IMG/VR virus record: IMGVR_UViG_3300027985_000625
Location: 1 to 38,431 of that record
DNA: 38,431 bases
From: a virus
Reading direction: 5' to 3' (one strand)
Position numbers and translations under genes: made by a program
The notes under the pieces: model-generated
Database searches by the model: none
Seen by the model: only the letters and a program-made list of their open reading frames with translations
Told to the model about the DNA's origin: nothing
Shown here: positions 16,179-23,063 of the stretch, piece after piece
How positions within the stretch are numbered: position 1 is the stretch's first letter
How the letters are laid out: each line of letters begins with the position of its first letter

Positions 16179-16622
16179 TCAATGAAACTGCAGATTTTCT
16201 TTAGCCTCTGCAGCAGACCTAAGACCTTTGACAAACTGCTCAGTATTGTTCTTGTGTGGCTCTACGAGCATTGGAAGCAGTTCTTCAAGAGCACCGGCTA
16301 TTGCCGCGCAGTTTTCGTGTGGAATTTCCCCTTCACAATCACTGTGATAGAGAAGTTCATGAAGCGCTGACGGCTTCAAGCAGTCCCATTTGATAGGCAG
16401 GGTCTTGTCCAACATGATTAAGGTGTGCCCAGCTATTTCGTCTTCCGGCCCGTAGTAGAGTGTAGGGATTCCAAAAGCAGGTCTGCGATTAACAAGAGGG
16501 CTGTAGAATCCTTCCATAAGATCAAGAGGTGGGAGACCAGCAGCGGATGCAATCTCCCTGCGCCATGCCATAAAACTTCCGTATGGGCCATGCCATGCAT
16601 CGTGTGAACAATCGAGTCCCAT
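16179..16622 (-). CDS. Conserved phage protein of unknown function
   Basis: The 147-aa product begins MGLDCSHDAWHG, a motif with paired Cys/His that I associate with a widespread phage family of unknown function. It also has HTLIMLDKTLPIKWDCLKP and a LHELLYHSDCEGEIPHENC segment with clustered Cys and His that could bind a metal. The start follows GGAGAGGAGT. The gene lies in the recombination operon between the annealing and DUF1064 genes, but no function can be assigned. Confidence 0.65.
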   Translation of the reverse strand: MGLDCSHDAWHGPYGSFMAWRREIASAAGLPPLDLMEGFYSPLVNRRPAFGIPTLYYGPEDEIAGHTLIMLDKTLPIKWDCLKPSALHELLYHSDCEGEIPHENCAAIAGALEELLPMLVEPHKNNTEQFVKGLRSAAEAKENLQFH

Positions 16623-16625
16623 GGC

Positions 16626-17966
16626 CTACTCCTCTCCGCCGAATGCGTAGAAGTTCTCGATCGCTGCCTGGATACCGGCAGGGTCTCCCATGAATGCATC
16701 GATGTTCTCGACCGTCAGCCCCATCTCCGTTACGAACCGGTTCAGGTCCTGGCGCTTTACCCCGAGCTGGATCAGCCTCGGATAAGCATTTGCCACGGAC
16801 AAGCTCACCTCGTTGTTAAACGCTGCGACCCTTTGCCCGGGCGTACTCGTCGCGGTCGAGCTCTTTCCCGTCTGGCCCCCGAACAGGTCGGATGCCCCTC
16901 CGTCGTCAATTACCTCGCCGGTCAGCGTGTTGTGCGTTGGCGGATTCTCGTCTTCCGGCCATACCTCACCATCTTCTTCTGCGGCTTTAGCTTTAGCCTC
17001 CGCCTGCTCCCTGCCAATCTCCGCCTTCCGGTCCTCAATCTTTTTGAGCAGCGAGTGATAGGTGATGTCGGAGCGGAACTTCACGCCGATCGTTTCGGCT
17101 TCTGTCTTGAGGGCTTCAAGCTTTTCGTCTACCTTGGGCTCAGGCTCATTAGTTTTTACACTCCCCATGTTGTTGAGTGCTTCCTTGAGGTCGTCCGACT
17201 CTTCAAACCAGTCCTCAACCGAGCTCATTCCGTCACGCAGCGAGGAGTAGATTTTCCGAAGTGACAGCACATGCGCCGGACGGATCGTATCGATGCGCCG
17301 CTGGATGCGTTTCTCAAGCTGTTTTTTTGTAACCCCAATAGCCTCAAAAGCCGTAACAATCTTCTGGATCGCTGCCGGCGAGGTGTCGGCGTTGGCCGTC
17401 AGTGTGACCTCACACTGGTTTACCGCCGATTCGATTACATCCCCTGGAATAACGGACAGTATGCAGGCTCTGAGGCGACGGGCGCCATTGTTTGCAACCA
17501 TCTCGTAGACATCGCGGGGGTCTTCGATCCTGTTCCGGCCCTTACGGGTGTGGCGAACGTGTGGCACCTGGAAGACGATCTCCTTGCGAGTGTTCGTCTC
17601 AACGTCCCATGCGTATGCCATTACCGTCGATTCGCCGCCGCTCTGGTCGAGCTCGCGCATTCCGAACTGGATATTTCCCCACTGCTGGGCGACGGCCTCC
17701 GCCAGCCGGATTGACGGCCCGGTGATCTCAGTACCGCCCCTGGCGTATGAATAGAGTGCCGATTCAGCCAAAGTCGGCCGGGTGCACGCGTTGAGAATGC
17801 GGTCCATCGCCGCCACCTGATCGCGCGGGTTTGACTTCGCCAGGATCATGGCGGCCTGGACTTCTGCAATTTGCCGATGTTGGTCGCTGGCGGCAAGCGC
17901 ACCGCCGGCTGGTGCCGGGGTCATGTTTTGCTGAAACGGATTAGATACCGTAATGCTGCTCTGCAT
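16626..17966 (-). CDS. Probable single-strand annealing recombinase
   Basis: The 446-aa product lies directly downstream of a RecE-like exonuclease gene, separated by 11 bases, the standard context for a RecT-like annealing protein. The first 30 residues are flexible. Residues about 40-190 form a conserved domain with AAMDRILNACTRPTLAESAL, YARGGTEITGPSIRLAEAVA, AWDVETNTRKEIVFQVPHVR and YEMVANNGARRLRACILSVI. The middle is helical and the C-terminus acidic. The family label annealing protein is inferred from the gene pair and not from a recognised catalytic motif. Confidence 0.62.
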   Translation of the reverse strand: MQSSITVSNPFQQNMTPAPAGGALAASDQHRQIAEVQAAMILAKSNPRDQVAAMDRILNACTRPTLAESALYSYARGGTEITGPSIRLAEAVAQQWGNIQFGMRELDQSGGESTVMAYAWDVETNTRKEIVFQVPHVRHTRKGRNRIEDPRDVYEMVANNGARRLRACILSVIPGDVIESAVNQCEVTLTANADTSPAAIQKIVTAFEAIGVTKKQLEKRIQRRIDTIRPAHVLSLRKIYSSLRDGMSSVEDWFEESDDLKEALNNMGSVKTNEPEPKVDEKLEALKTEAETIGVKFRSDITYHSLLKKIEDRKAEIGREQAEAKAKAAEEDGEVWPEDENPPTHNTLTGEVIDDGGASDLFGGQTGKSSTATSTPGQRVAAFNNEVSLSVANAYPRLIQLGVKRQDLNRFVTEMGLTVENIDAFMGDPAGIQAAIENFYAFGGEE

Positions 17967-17977
17967 AGAATCTCCTT

Positions 17978-18769
17978 TTACGCTGATGCATTTTTCTTGT
18001 AGAACACGTAGCTTGGCAGCTCGATTGTCTGCACTACGTCACCGTTGGCCGTGTCAACATAAAGAGGGCGCCTATAGTTGTCGATCTCGCGCAGGATGCG
18101 GAACGCCCTGCGATATTCGTCACGCCCGAAATCCCGTGCGACATGATCAAGCTCGTAGATTCCGACCATGTACGGAGGCTTCTTTTCCACTGCGATGAAA
18201 ATGAACCTAGAAACCCGCTTCCCGGACGCTCGCATGACGTCGCAGTAGAACGGATCCTGAATGTAGTATCCGAAGTTTGCCACGGCCTTGGCGAATCCGT
18301 CAGGGCTGGCGTCCTCTGTGCTCTTAATATCGACGACGATGCCGTCTCGCTCCCGGTAGTAGTCCGGTCTGCATTTGCACGCGATCCCGTCAAGATCCGC
18401 AAAGTGTGACGATTCAGCGACACCATCGGAAAGCAAGAATTGCGCTTCTGGATGCGACAGCACGGAATCTGCTGCCCCCTTGGCGGTTTCGTAATCTTTT
18501 GCAGCCAGGACTGTCTTTCCGACGGAAGCGTCTACGAATTCGGCCCACGCCTCTTTACCAGCCTTGGTGCGACGATCAACAGCTGGTGCAACTGCAAACT
18601 CTTTTTCAAAATCGTGCGGCTCCAGGGTCAGCTTGTGGATCGCTGAGCCGATATCGAGGTTCTCTCCAGATATCTCCTGCGGATGCAGATAGCCGTAAGG
18701 GTTTTTAAGCAGGGTTTTTACCAAGCTGCTTCCAAGCGCTGAATGCGCGTGATACTCTGTATTCGTCAT
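17978..18769 (-). CDS. RecE-like exonuclease (DUF3799, PD-(D/E)XK fold)
   Basis: The 263-aa product has the RecE/DUF3799 pattern: YHAHSALGSSLVKTLLKNPY near the N-terminus, DIGSAIHKLTLEPHDF (about residues 42-57), then a nuclease core with CKCRPDYY..DGIVVDIKSTEDASPDGF (Asp, Asp and Lys of PD-(D/E)XK) and FGYYIQDPFYCDV with a conserved Gln/Tyr. Such enzymes degrade one strand of linear DNA to produce overhangs. The gene is upstream of the annealing protein and preceded by GGAGACGG. Confidence 0.8.
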   Translation of the reverse strand: MTNTEYHAHSALGSSLVKTLLKNPYGYLHPQEISGENLDIGSAIHKLTLEPHDFEKEFAVAPAVDRRTKAGKEAWAEFVDASVGKTVLAAKDYETAKGAADSVLSHPEAQFLLSDGVAESSHFADLDGIACKCRPDYYRERDGIVVDIKSTEDASPDGFAKAVANFGYYIQDPFYCDVMRASGKRVSRFIFIAVEKKPPYMVGIYELDHVARDFGRDEYRRAFRILREIDNYRRPLYVDTANGDVVQTIELPSYVFYKKNASA

Positions 18770-18903
18770 CTTCCGTCTCCTTTATACCAGCGCCTGGCCT
18801 TGTCCCAGCGCTTCTCACGGGTGCGGTAGAGGTAGACGTCAGCCGCAACCCAGCCAATGGCCATTCCGCCAACAATGCAACCCGCTATTACGATCCAGTT
18901 CAT
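18766..18903 (-). CDS. Small membrane protein, 45 aa
   Basis: A 45-codon gene starts at ATG 18903 and ends with TGA in an ATGA overlap with the RecE-like start. Its start overlaps the stop of the next upstream gene (TGATG). Residues 4-24 (IVIAGCIVGGMAIGWVAADV) form one transmembrane helix, followed by a basic tail rich in Arg, Lys and Trp. The double overlap with neighbours and hydrophobic/basic pattern make it a real gene. Function is unknown. Confidence 0.72.
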   Translation of the reverse strand: MNWIVIAGCIVGGMAIGWVAADVYLYRTREKRWDKARRWYKGDGR

Positions 18904-19070
18904 CACAAAATCCTTTCGGCCAGTTCGGCCAGTTTATGTTCGATGTTGTCTAGCCATTTGTTGAGGCAGTTAAGACAGTTCTTCATGATTTTTCCCAGAT
19001 GGGTAACAACCAATCTGGCGACCTCCTCATTCGCTCCCATTGCTTTTGCATAGTCAATATACTGCATCAT
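18903..19070 (-). CDS. Small helical protein, 55 aa
   Basis: The chosen start is the ATG ATG pair at 19070 behind AGGAAGG, giving 55 residues beginning MMQYIDYAKAMG. A longer reading frame from 19097 lacks support. The protein is mostly helical with a CLNCLNKW segment and an acidic C-terminal helix (IEHKLAELAERIL). It overlaps both neighbours. No function is known. Confidence 0.62.
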   Translation of the reverse strand: MMQYIDYAKAMGANEEVARLVVTHLGKIMKNCLNCLNKWLDNIEHKLAELAERIL

Positions 19071-19299
19071 TCCAACCTTCCTGGTTCGTAGTCCCACTCC
19101 CAGCTCCCCCCTCGGTAGAGGAGGTCGTTGGTGACGTCGGAGAGCTTGTGCTTGATTCTGAGCCCTCTTCTTTCATCAGGGCTGACAACTCTTCCTTCGC
19201 TTCTCTGGGCTGCTTGTTGTGAGCCCTGTTTCTTTCCGCGTGGCCGATCGGATATTCGCCCTTGATCGCGGCCGTTACTATTCTTGATGCATGGCACAT
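19054..19299 (-). CDS. Hypothetical protein with an ambiguous reading frame
   Basis: The ATG at 19299 follows AGGAG by five bases and gives 81 residues. The N-terminal half (MCHASRIVTAAIKGEYPIGH, then AERNRAHNKQ) looks protein-like, but the C-terminal part is a Ser/Thr/Pro-rich tail. The -1-related frame from GTG 19297 to TGA 19067 gives a much more protein-like C-terminal end, IKHKLSDVTNDLLYRGGSWE followed by WDYEPGRLE, with GC-rich third positions. Either the gene is frameshifted by design or by mutation, or two overlapping genes share this DNA. Confidence 0.5.
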   Translation of the reverse strand: MCHASRIVTAAIKGEYPIGHAERNRAHNKQPREAKEELSALMKEEGSESSTSSPTSPTTSSTEGGAGSGTTNQEGWNDAVY

Positions 19300-19300
19300 T

Positions 19301-19423
19301 TCATCTCCTAACCAGCATGGCCTTACCGCCTTCAGCATGGATTTTGCAGAACAATCTCTGCGCCTCTTTCCTGTTTGTTGTCTGAGTTGTTGAGCCGTTT
19401 TGCTCATAGACTGTGTAGATCAT
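19301..19423 (-). CDS. Short leader gene of the minus operon, 40 aa
   Basis: A 40-codon reading frame starts at ATG 19423 (AGAGGAAAAGCA upstream) and ends at TGA 19301-19303, one base before the next ATG region. The product begins MIYTVYEQNGSTTQTTNRKE and continues AQRLFCKIHAEGG, a compact soluble pattern. It is the first gene after the divergent control region, so it would be the first product of the early minus transcript. Function unknown. Confidence 0.65.
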   Translation of the reverse strand: MIYTVYEQNGSTTQTTNRKEAQRLFCKIHAEGGKAMLVRR

Positions 19424-19687
19424 TGCTTTTCCTCTCTTCAATTCCAAAACAATGCGCGTCGCCCCGTTTCATCTCTGCGTGCGACCGATGATCAGTGTCC
19501 CGCTGTATTCCGCATTGCTTGGATGGACCCGGCCGATTGCTCAACCAGTAAAACCATTGTACGCCAACAATCCTTAGACAAATATTAAAAGTTACACGAA
19601 ACAGTAAATAAGTTTTTCATAATGATTAAGCTATTATTTATTTTGTAAATCGTACAATTTGAGAACAGAACATTAAAGGGGGTATCT
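19424..19687. promoter_or_regulatory. Divergent early control region
   Basis: These 264 bases separate the minus operon (first ATG 19423) from the plus early genes (first start 19688). The half from about 19565 to 19680 is AT-rich. It contains an 8-base inverted pair, ATTGTACG at 19556-19563 and CGTACAAT at 19651-19658, 87 bases apart. Each copy contains a TACAAT -10-like box oriented outward, one on each strand. I do not see convincing -35 boxes at standard spacing. It is most likely a divergent promoter/operator region for the HTH protein at 19688. Confidence 0.55.
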
Positions 19688-19876
19688 GTGGTACATCTGG
19701 AAGAGAAGAGAGAAGACATTATCAAGTTCTATAATATGGGAATGTCTATCAATAAACTGGCGAAGCATTTCAAGTGCTCGTCTCCTACCATGTCGAAGCA
19801 TCTTGCAGCGTGGGGAGTTCGTGAAATTCAGAGAGTTAACAACATGATTAAAGAATGTGAGGAGACGGAAAAATGA
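19688..19876 (+). CDS. Small HTH transcriptional regulator
   Basis: The 62-aa product starts with GTG after AAAGGGGGT. Residues about 12-46 form a homeodomain/resolvase-like helix-turn-helix: IIKFYNMGMSINKLAKHF followed by KCSSPTMSKHLAAWGV. It is the first plus-strand early gene, next to the divergent control region with its inverted CGTACAAT sites, so it probably regulates one or both early operons. There is no dimerisation domain of the CI type, so it resembles a Cro-sized regulator. Confidence 0.7.
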   Translation: MVHLEEKREDIIKFYNMGMSINKLAKHFKCSSPTMSKHLAAWGVREIQRVNNMIKECEETEK

Positions 19877-20430
19877 CAACGACACTGAACAAAATAAAAG
19901 AACACTCCCCATGCAAAGAAGGCTGGGAAACCCTACTTCGGTCTCTCGGGAAGACAAAAGCGGATGACGAACCACTGAAAATCTCACACATCGTTGAATC
20001 CAACGGGGTACAAGACGCTACCTGGTGCCTGAGGGCCGTAGAAGGCCACGACCGCGAAATAAGACTTTTCGCTGTTTGGTGTGCAAGACAGGTGCAGCAT
20101 CTCATGACAGATAAAAGGAGCCTCGAAGCGCTGGCTGTTGCGGAGAGGTTCGCTGACGGCGCCGCTACCGAAGCGGAGCTCTATGACGCACAGGCCGCAG
20201 CACAGGCCGCAGTACGGGACGCAGCACAGGCCGCAGTACGGGACGCAGCATGGAGCGCAGCGGACGCAGCATGGAGCGCAGCACGGAGCGCAGCACGGAG
20301 CGCAGCGGACGCAGCATGGAGCGCAGCACGGAGCGCAGCACGGAGCGCAGCGGACGCAGCATGGGACGCAGCATGGGACGCACAAAAGCGAAAGCTGCTT
20401 GAAATTTGTGAGGAGGCGGTGAGAGCATGA
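19873..20430 (+). CDS. Imm5-like protein with Ala-rich helical repeats
   Basis: The 185-aa product overlaps the previous gene (ATGA) and follows GGAG. The N-terminal 95 residues, including DATWCLRAVEGHDREIRLFA followed by VWCARQVQHLM and ALAVAERFADG, resemble the Imm5-like putative immunity protein family seen in phages. Residues about 100-175 are an Ala/Trp/Arg/Ser/Asp repeat helix made of units such as DAAWSAARSAARSA. The C-terminus is basic and acidic mixed. Despite the family label, the phage role is unknown. Downstream overlap (ATGA) couples it to the PAPS-reductase-like gene. Confidence 0.6.
   Translation: MTTTLNKIKEHSPCKEGWETLLRSLGKTKADDEPLKISHIVESNGVQDATWCLRAVEGHDREIRLFAVWCARQVQHLMTDKRSLEALAVAERFADGAATEAELYDAQAAAQAAVRDAAQAAVRDAAWSAADAAWSAARSAARSAADAAWSAARSAARSAADAAWDAAWDAQKRKLLEICEEAVRA
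20197..20385 (+). repeat. Coding tandem repeat of 12/9-base units
   Basis: The DNA is built from units such as GCAGCATGGAGC, GCAGCACGGAGC, GCAGTACGGGAC and the shorter GCAGCGGAC. A higher-order block (GCGGAC, one GCAGCATGGAGC and two GCAGCACGGAGC) occurs twice in tandem. The repeat is in frame and encodes the Ala-rich helix of the gene at 19873-20430. Short-read assemblies may miscount the units. Confidence 0.88.
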
Positions 20431-21233
20431 AGCGCGTCTATCTAGTCAGCGTTTCAGGCGGCAAGGACTCGGCTGTGACATGGGCATGGATGGAGAAGCA
20501 CTACGCAAACAAGGGTGAAATCGTCCCCTACTTCGCCGATACCGGGTGGGAACATCCGCTGACATACGACTATCTCGACTACCTCGAAGAGTTTTTCGGC
20601 AAGAAGATTCGCCGGATCAAGAGCGAGCAATACGTCGGGTTCGAGGACATGTGCATCAAAAAGAAAATGATCCCGAACCGGGTAAAGCGTTTCTGTACCC
20701 AAAAACTGAAACTACTTCCATCTCAGGCGTTTATAAAAAGCTGGTTTGCCAAAGGTTACACGGTTGTAAATGTGACAGGGGTTAGAAGGGATGAGAGTGC
20801 GAAACGAAGCGGTGAGCAGCGCTGGAAATTTTCTTTTTTCTCCGGCGCGTCAGATGTTACAAAAACCAACATCAAAAACGGTATTGGCTGCATCGTGTTC
20901 CAGCCGATTGTCTACTGGTCGGTGCATGACGTCTACGCCTACGCGGATCAGGTAGGAGTCAAGCTCAACCCGCTCTACTACATGGGCTTCTCCCGCGTAG
21001 GATGCTACCCATGCATCAACGCCAACGTCGGCGAGATTGGCCTTCTCGACGCCGAGCGCGTGCAGCGCATCAAAGAGCTCGAAGATGCGGTCAGTGATGC
21101 GTCTGGGAAAAAAGTTGTTTTTTGGCATCAAAGCGGAACGCCGGTCAGCATTGAAAAACATCAAAAAAAATACGCCTACAACACCCTGGGCCTAGACCTT
21201 GGGTGTATCAATCACTTAGGAAAATGCGAATGA
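20427..21233 (+). CDS. PAPS-reductase-like PP-loop enzyme
   Basis: The 268-aa product has the PP-loop motif SGGKDS at residues 10-15 and the downstream ADTGWEHPLTYDYLDYL segment, which together define phosphoadenosine phosphosulfate (PAPS) reductase-like enzymes. A GCYPC motif at residues 192-196 and a further CINHLGKC at the C-terminus could bind a metal or cluster. Family members activate substrates by adenylation, and relatives include DndC. No other dnd-type gene is next to it. It may alter DNA, a cofactor or a host small molecule. Confidence 0.78.
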   Translation: MKRVYLVSVSGGKDSAVTWAWMEKHYANKGEIVPYFADTGWEHPLTYDYLDYLEEFFGKKIRRIKSEQYVGFEDMCIKKKMIPNRVKRFCTQKLKLLPSQAFIKSWFAKGYTVVNVTGVRRDESAKRSGEQRWKFSFFSGASDVTKTNIKNGIGCIVFQPIVYWSVHDVYAYADQVGVKLNPLYYMGFSRVGCYPCINANVGEIGLLDAERVQRIKELEDAVSDASGKKVVFWHQSGTPVSIEKHQKKYAYNTLGLDLGCINHLGKCE

Positions 21234-21325
21234 CTCGGCAGCCAATAAAAGCCTCCGAAATCATGGAGATCATCATCGAGCGGCACCAGGTGAGAATTAT
21301 GAGCCACCGGTTCCGACTTGGTTAA
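21230..21325 (+). CDS. Short reading frame, 31 aa
   Basis: The ATG overlaps the stop of the PAPS-reductase-like gene (ATGA) and the frame ends at TAA 21323-21325. The product (MTRQPIKASEIMEIIIERHQ onward) is a basic peptide with one amphipathic helix. Only the overlap and the absence of another gene in the gap support it. Confidence 0.4.
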   Translation: MTRQPIKASEIMEIIIERHQVRIMSHRFRLG

Positions 21326-21349
21326 TATTATCAAAGCTGAGGAGCAGCA

Positions 21350-21562
21350 ATGAAACTCAAAGACGTAAAACCAGGGGAAGAAGTATTCGTAACCACATGC
21401 TCACGCTTAGCTCCTCCTGAAGCCAGTGCACTTGTCGGCCACTGCTGTAAAGTATTGAGCATTTACGGCCATGTTGTTGTTTTGGAAGCCCCCGACAAAA
21501 GTGGGGAGTGGGGCTTTCTTGCAAGCGACCTTGAAGAGCTTCGATATCCGAAGGAGTGGTAA
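21350..21562 (+). CDS. Small SH3/KOW-like protein
   Basis: The 70-aa product has a compact beta pattern: VKPGEEVFVTTC, ALVGHCCKVLSIYGHVVVLE, SGEWGFLASDLEEL. It looks like a small barrel, but no family can be named. It starts after GAGGAGCAGC and overlaps the next gene (TAATG). Confidence 0.55.
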   Translation: MKLKDVKPGEEVFVTTCSRLAPPEASALVGHCCKVLSIYGHVVVLEAPDKSGEWGFLASDLEELRYPKEW

Positions 21563-21708
21563 TGACATTTGCAGAAATAGGTAAAGTTCTCGGCATTACC
21601 GCGACAAGAGTTAAGCAGATCGAAAAGTCCGCTATGGAGAAGATCCGCATGACTATGAAAGAGCGCGGGTTGACTTTTGATTATTGGGAGGTTGATTATG
21701 ACTTATGA
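21562..21708 (+). CDS. Mini sigma-region-4-like HTH protein
   Basis: This 48-codon gene overlaps the previous stop (TAATG) and ends inside the start of the helicase gene. Its product contains TFAEIGKVLGITATRVKQIE followed by KSAMEKIRMTM, a close match to the helix-turn-helix of sigma70 region 4.2 (the consensus contains EIGxxLGVTxxRVRQIExxALxKLR). Nothing resembling region 2 is present. It could bind -35 elements or compete with host sigma factors. Confidence 0.6.
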   Translation: MTFAEIGKVLGITATRVKQIEKSAMEKIRMTMKERGLTFDYWEVDYDL

Positions 21709-23053
21709 TGAATTCATACAAAGAAAAAGGCACGAAAGTGCTGAATTCGGATTTAGCCCCGTTTTTATCCCGGATTGCTCTTTTGATTTTCAACAGCATA
21801 TCATAGATAATGCAGTCAGAAAAGGTCGCATGGGCATATTTGCAGATACAGGACTTGGAAAAACACTTATTCAAATTTCAATCGCTCAAAACATGATTCA
21901 GAAAACAAATGGGAAGGTTCTTATTTTGACACCTCTTGCAGTTGCTTTTCAATTTATCGACGAAGCAGAAAAAATAGGTGTAGATGATATTGAATATTCC
22001 AAAGATGGAAAGCATTCAAAAAAGATTGTCATTTGTAATTATGAGCGTTTGCATCATTTTGATAGTAAAGACTTTCAATGTGTTATTCTGGACGAAAGTT
22101 CAATTTTGAAAAACTTCAATGGGCAAATCAAAAATAAGATTACATCGTTTATCAAAAAAGTTCCATATCGATATCTTGCAACCGCTACACCTTCGCCTAA
22201 TGATTTTATCGAATTAGGTACGAGTAGCGAGGCATTGGGGTATATGGGATACACGGATATGCTGACAAAGTTTTTCCGAAATAACCAGAATAGCGTTGAT
22301 AATAATAACCGTAACATCGGTGAAAAATTCTATCTCAAACCGCATGCGGAACAAGCATTTTTCCAATGGGTTAATACATGGTCAATGATGATCAAAAAAC
22401 CTTCTGATATTGGCTTTTCAGACGAAAGATATGCTTTGCCTGAACTTATTACTAATAGCCATGTGGTAAAAAACAATTCGCTTTTCGGTAATGGAAAATT
22501 ATTTATTACGGAAGCAAAAACAATGCCTGAAATACGGGAAGAACAGAAGCAGACCGAAAAGGAAAGATGCGAAGAAGCTGTTTCACTTGCAAGCGGAAAG
22601 ACGTCCGTATACTGGTGTAATACAAACAATGAAAGTTCATTGCTCAAAGAAATGGATTGCGATGCGGTAGAAATCATTGGCAGCCAAAGCATAGAGCAGA
22701 AGGAGGAAACATTACGAGCATTCGCTCATGGGGATATTAAAAGAATCATCACAAAGGCAAAGATGACAGGGATGGGCCTGAATTGGCAACACTGCAACCA
22801 CTCCGTATTTTTTCCGACATGGAGTTACGAACAATACTATCAAGCAGTAAGACGCTTTTGGCGTTTCGGTCAGACAAAAGACGTGACGATTGATCTTGTT
22901 ATTTCGGAAGGGCAAACAAGGGTGATGAAAGCCCTGCAAGAGAAAACACAAAAGGCACAGGAACTATACGCAAATCTTGTTAAAAATGTGAATTGTGAAT
23001 ATATAGAAACAAAAAATTCCGATCTTAAAAAGATCGAATTGCCAAAATTCTAA
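21698..23053 (+). CDS. Snf2-type DEAD/DEAH helicase (AT-rich cargo)
   Basis: I chose ATG 21698 after GGGAGG, giving 451 residues. An in-frame ATG at 21677 is less supported. Walker A (DTGLGKT, residues about 49-55), LDESS (motif II, about 131), TATPSPND (motif III) and motif VI QAVRRFWRFGQTKDV (about 381-395) define an SNF2-like helicase or translocase. Codons are AT-rich (about 37 % GC by eye) versus neighbours near 53 %, so the gene is probably a recent acquisition. It is paired with the methyltransferase downstream. Confidence 0.85.
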   Translation: MTYDEFIQRKRHESAEFGFSPVFIPDCSFDFQQHIIDNAVRKGRMGIFADTGLGKTLIQISIAQNMIQKTNGKVLILTPLAVAFQFIDEAEKIGVDDIEYSKDGKHSKKIVICNYERLHHFDSKDFQCVILDESSILKNFNGQIKNKITSFIKKVPYRYLATATPSPNDFIELGTSSEALGYMGYTDMLTKFFRNNQNSVDNNNRNIGEKFYLKPHAEQAFFQWVNTWSMMIKKPSDIGFSDERYALPELITNSHVVKNNSLFGNGKLFITEAKTMPEIREEQKQTEKERCEEAVSLASGKTSVYWCNTNNESSLLKEMDCDAVEIIGSQSIEQKEETLRAFAHGDIKRIITKAKMTGMGLNWQHCNHSVFFPTWSYEQYYQAVRRFWRFGQTKDVTIDLVISEGQTRVMKALQEKTQKAQELYANLVKNVNCEYIETKNSDLKKIELPKF

Positions 23054-23063
23054 GGAAATGAAA

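Noticed and set aside
20197-20385. CRISPR array
   Set aside because: The units are only 9-12 bases, in frame with a gene and without unique spacers.
20140-20430. Cys/Arg/Pro-rich minus-strand frames and an HGAQ repeat frame on the plus strand
   Set aside because: All are shadows of the GCAGCATGGAGC repeat in the 185-aa gene. Only that frame has a non-repetitive conserved domain and a Shine-Dalgarno.
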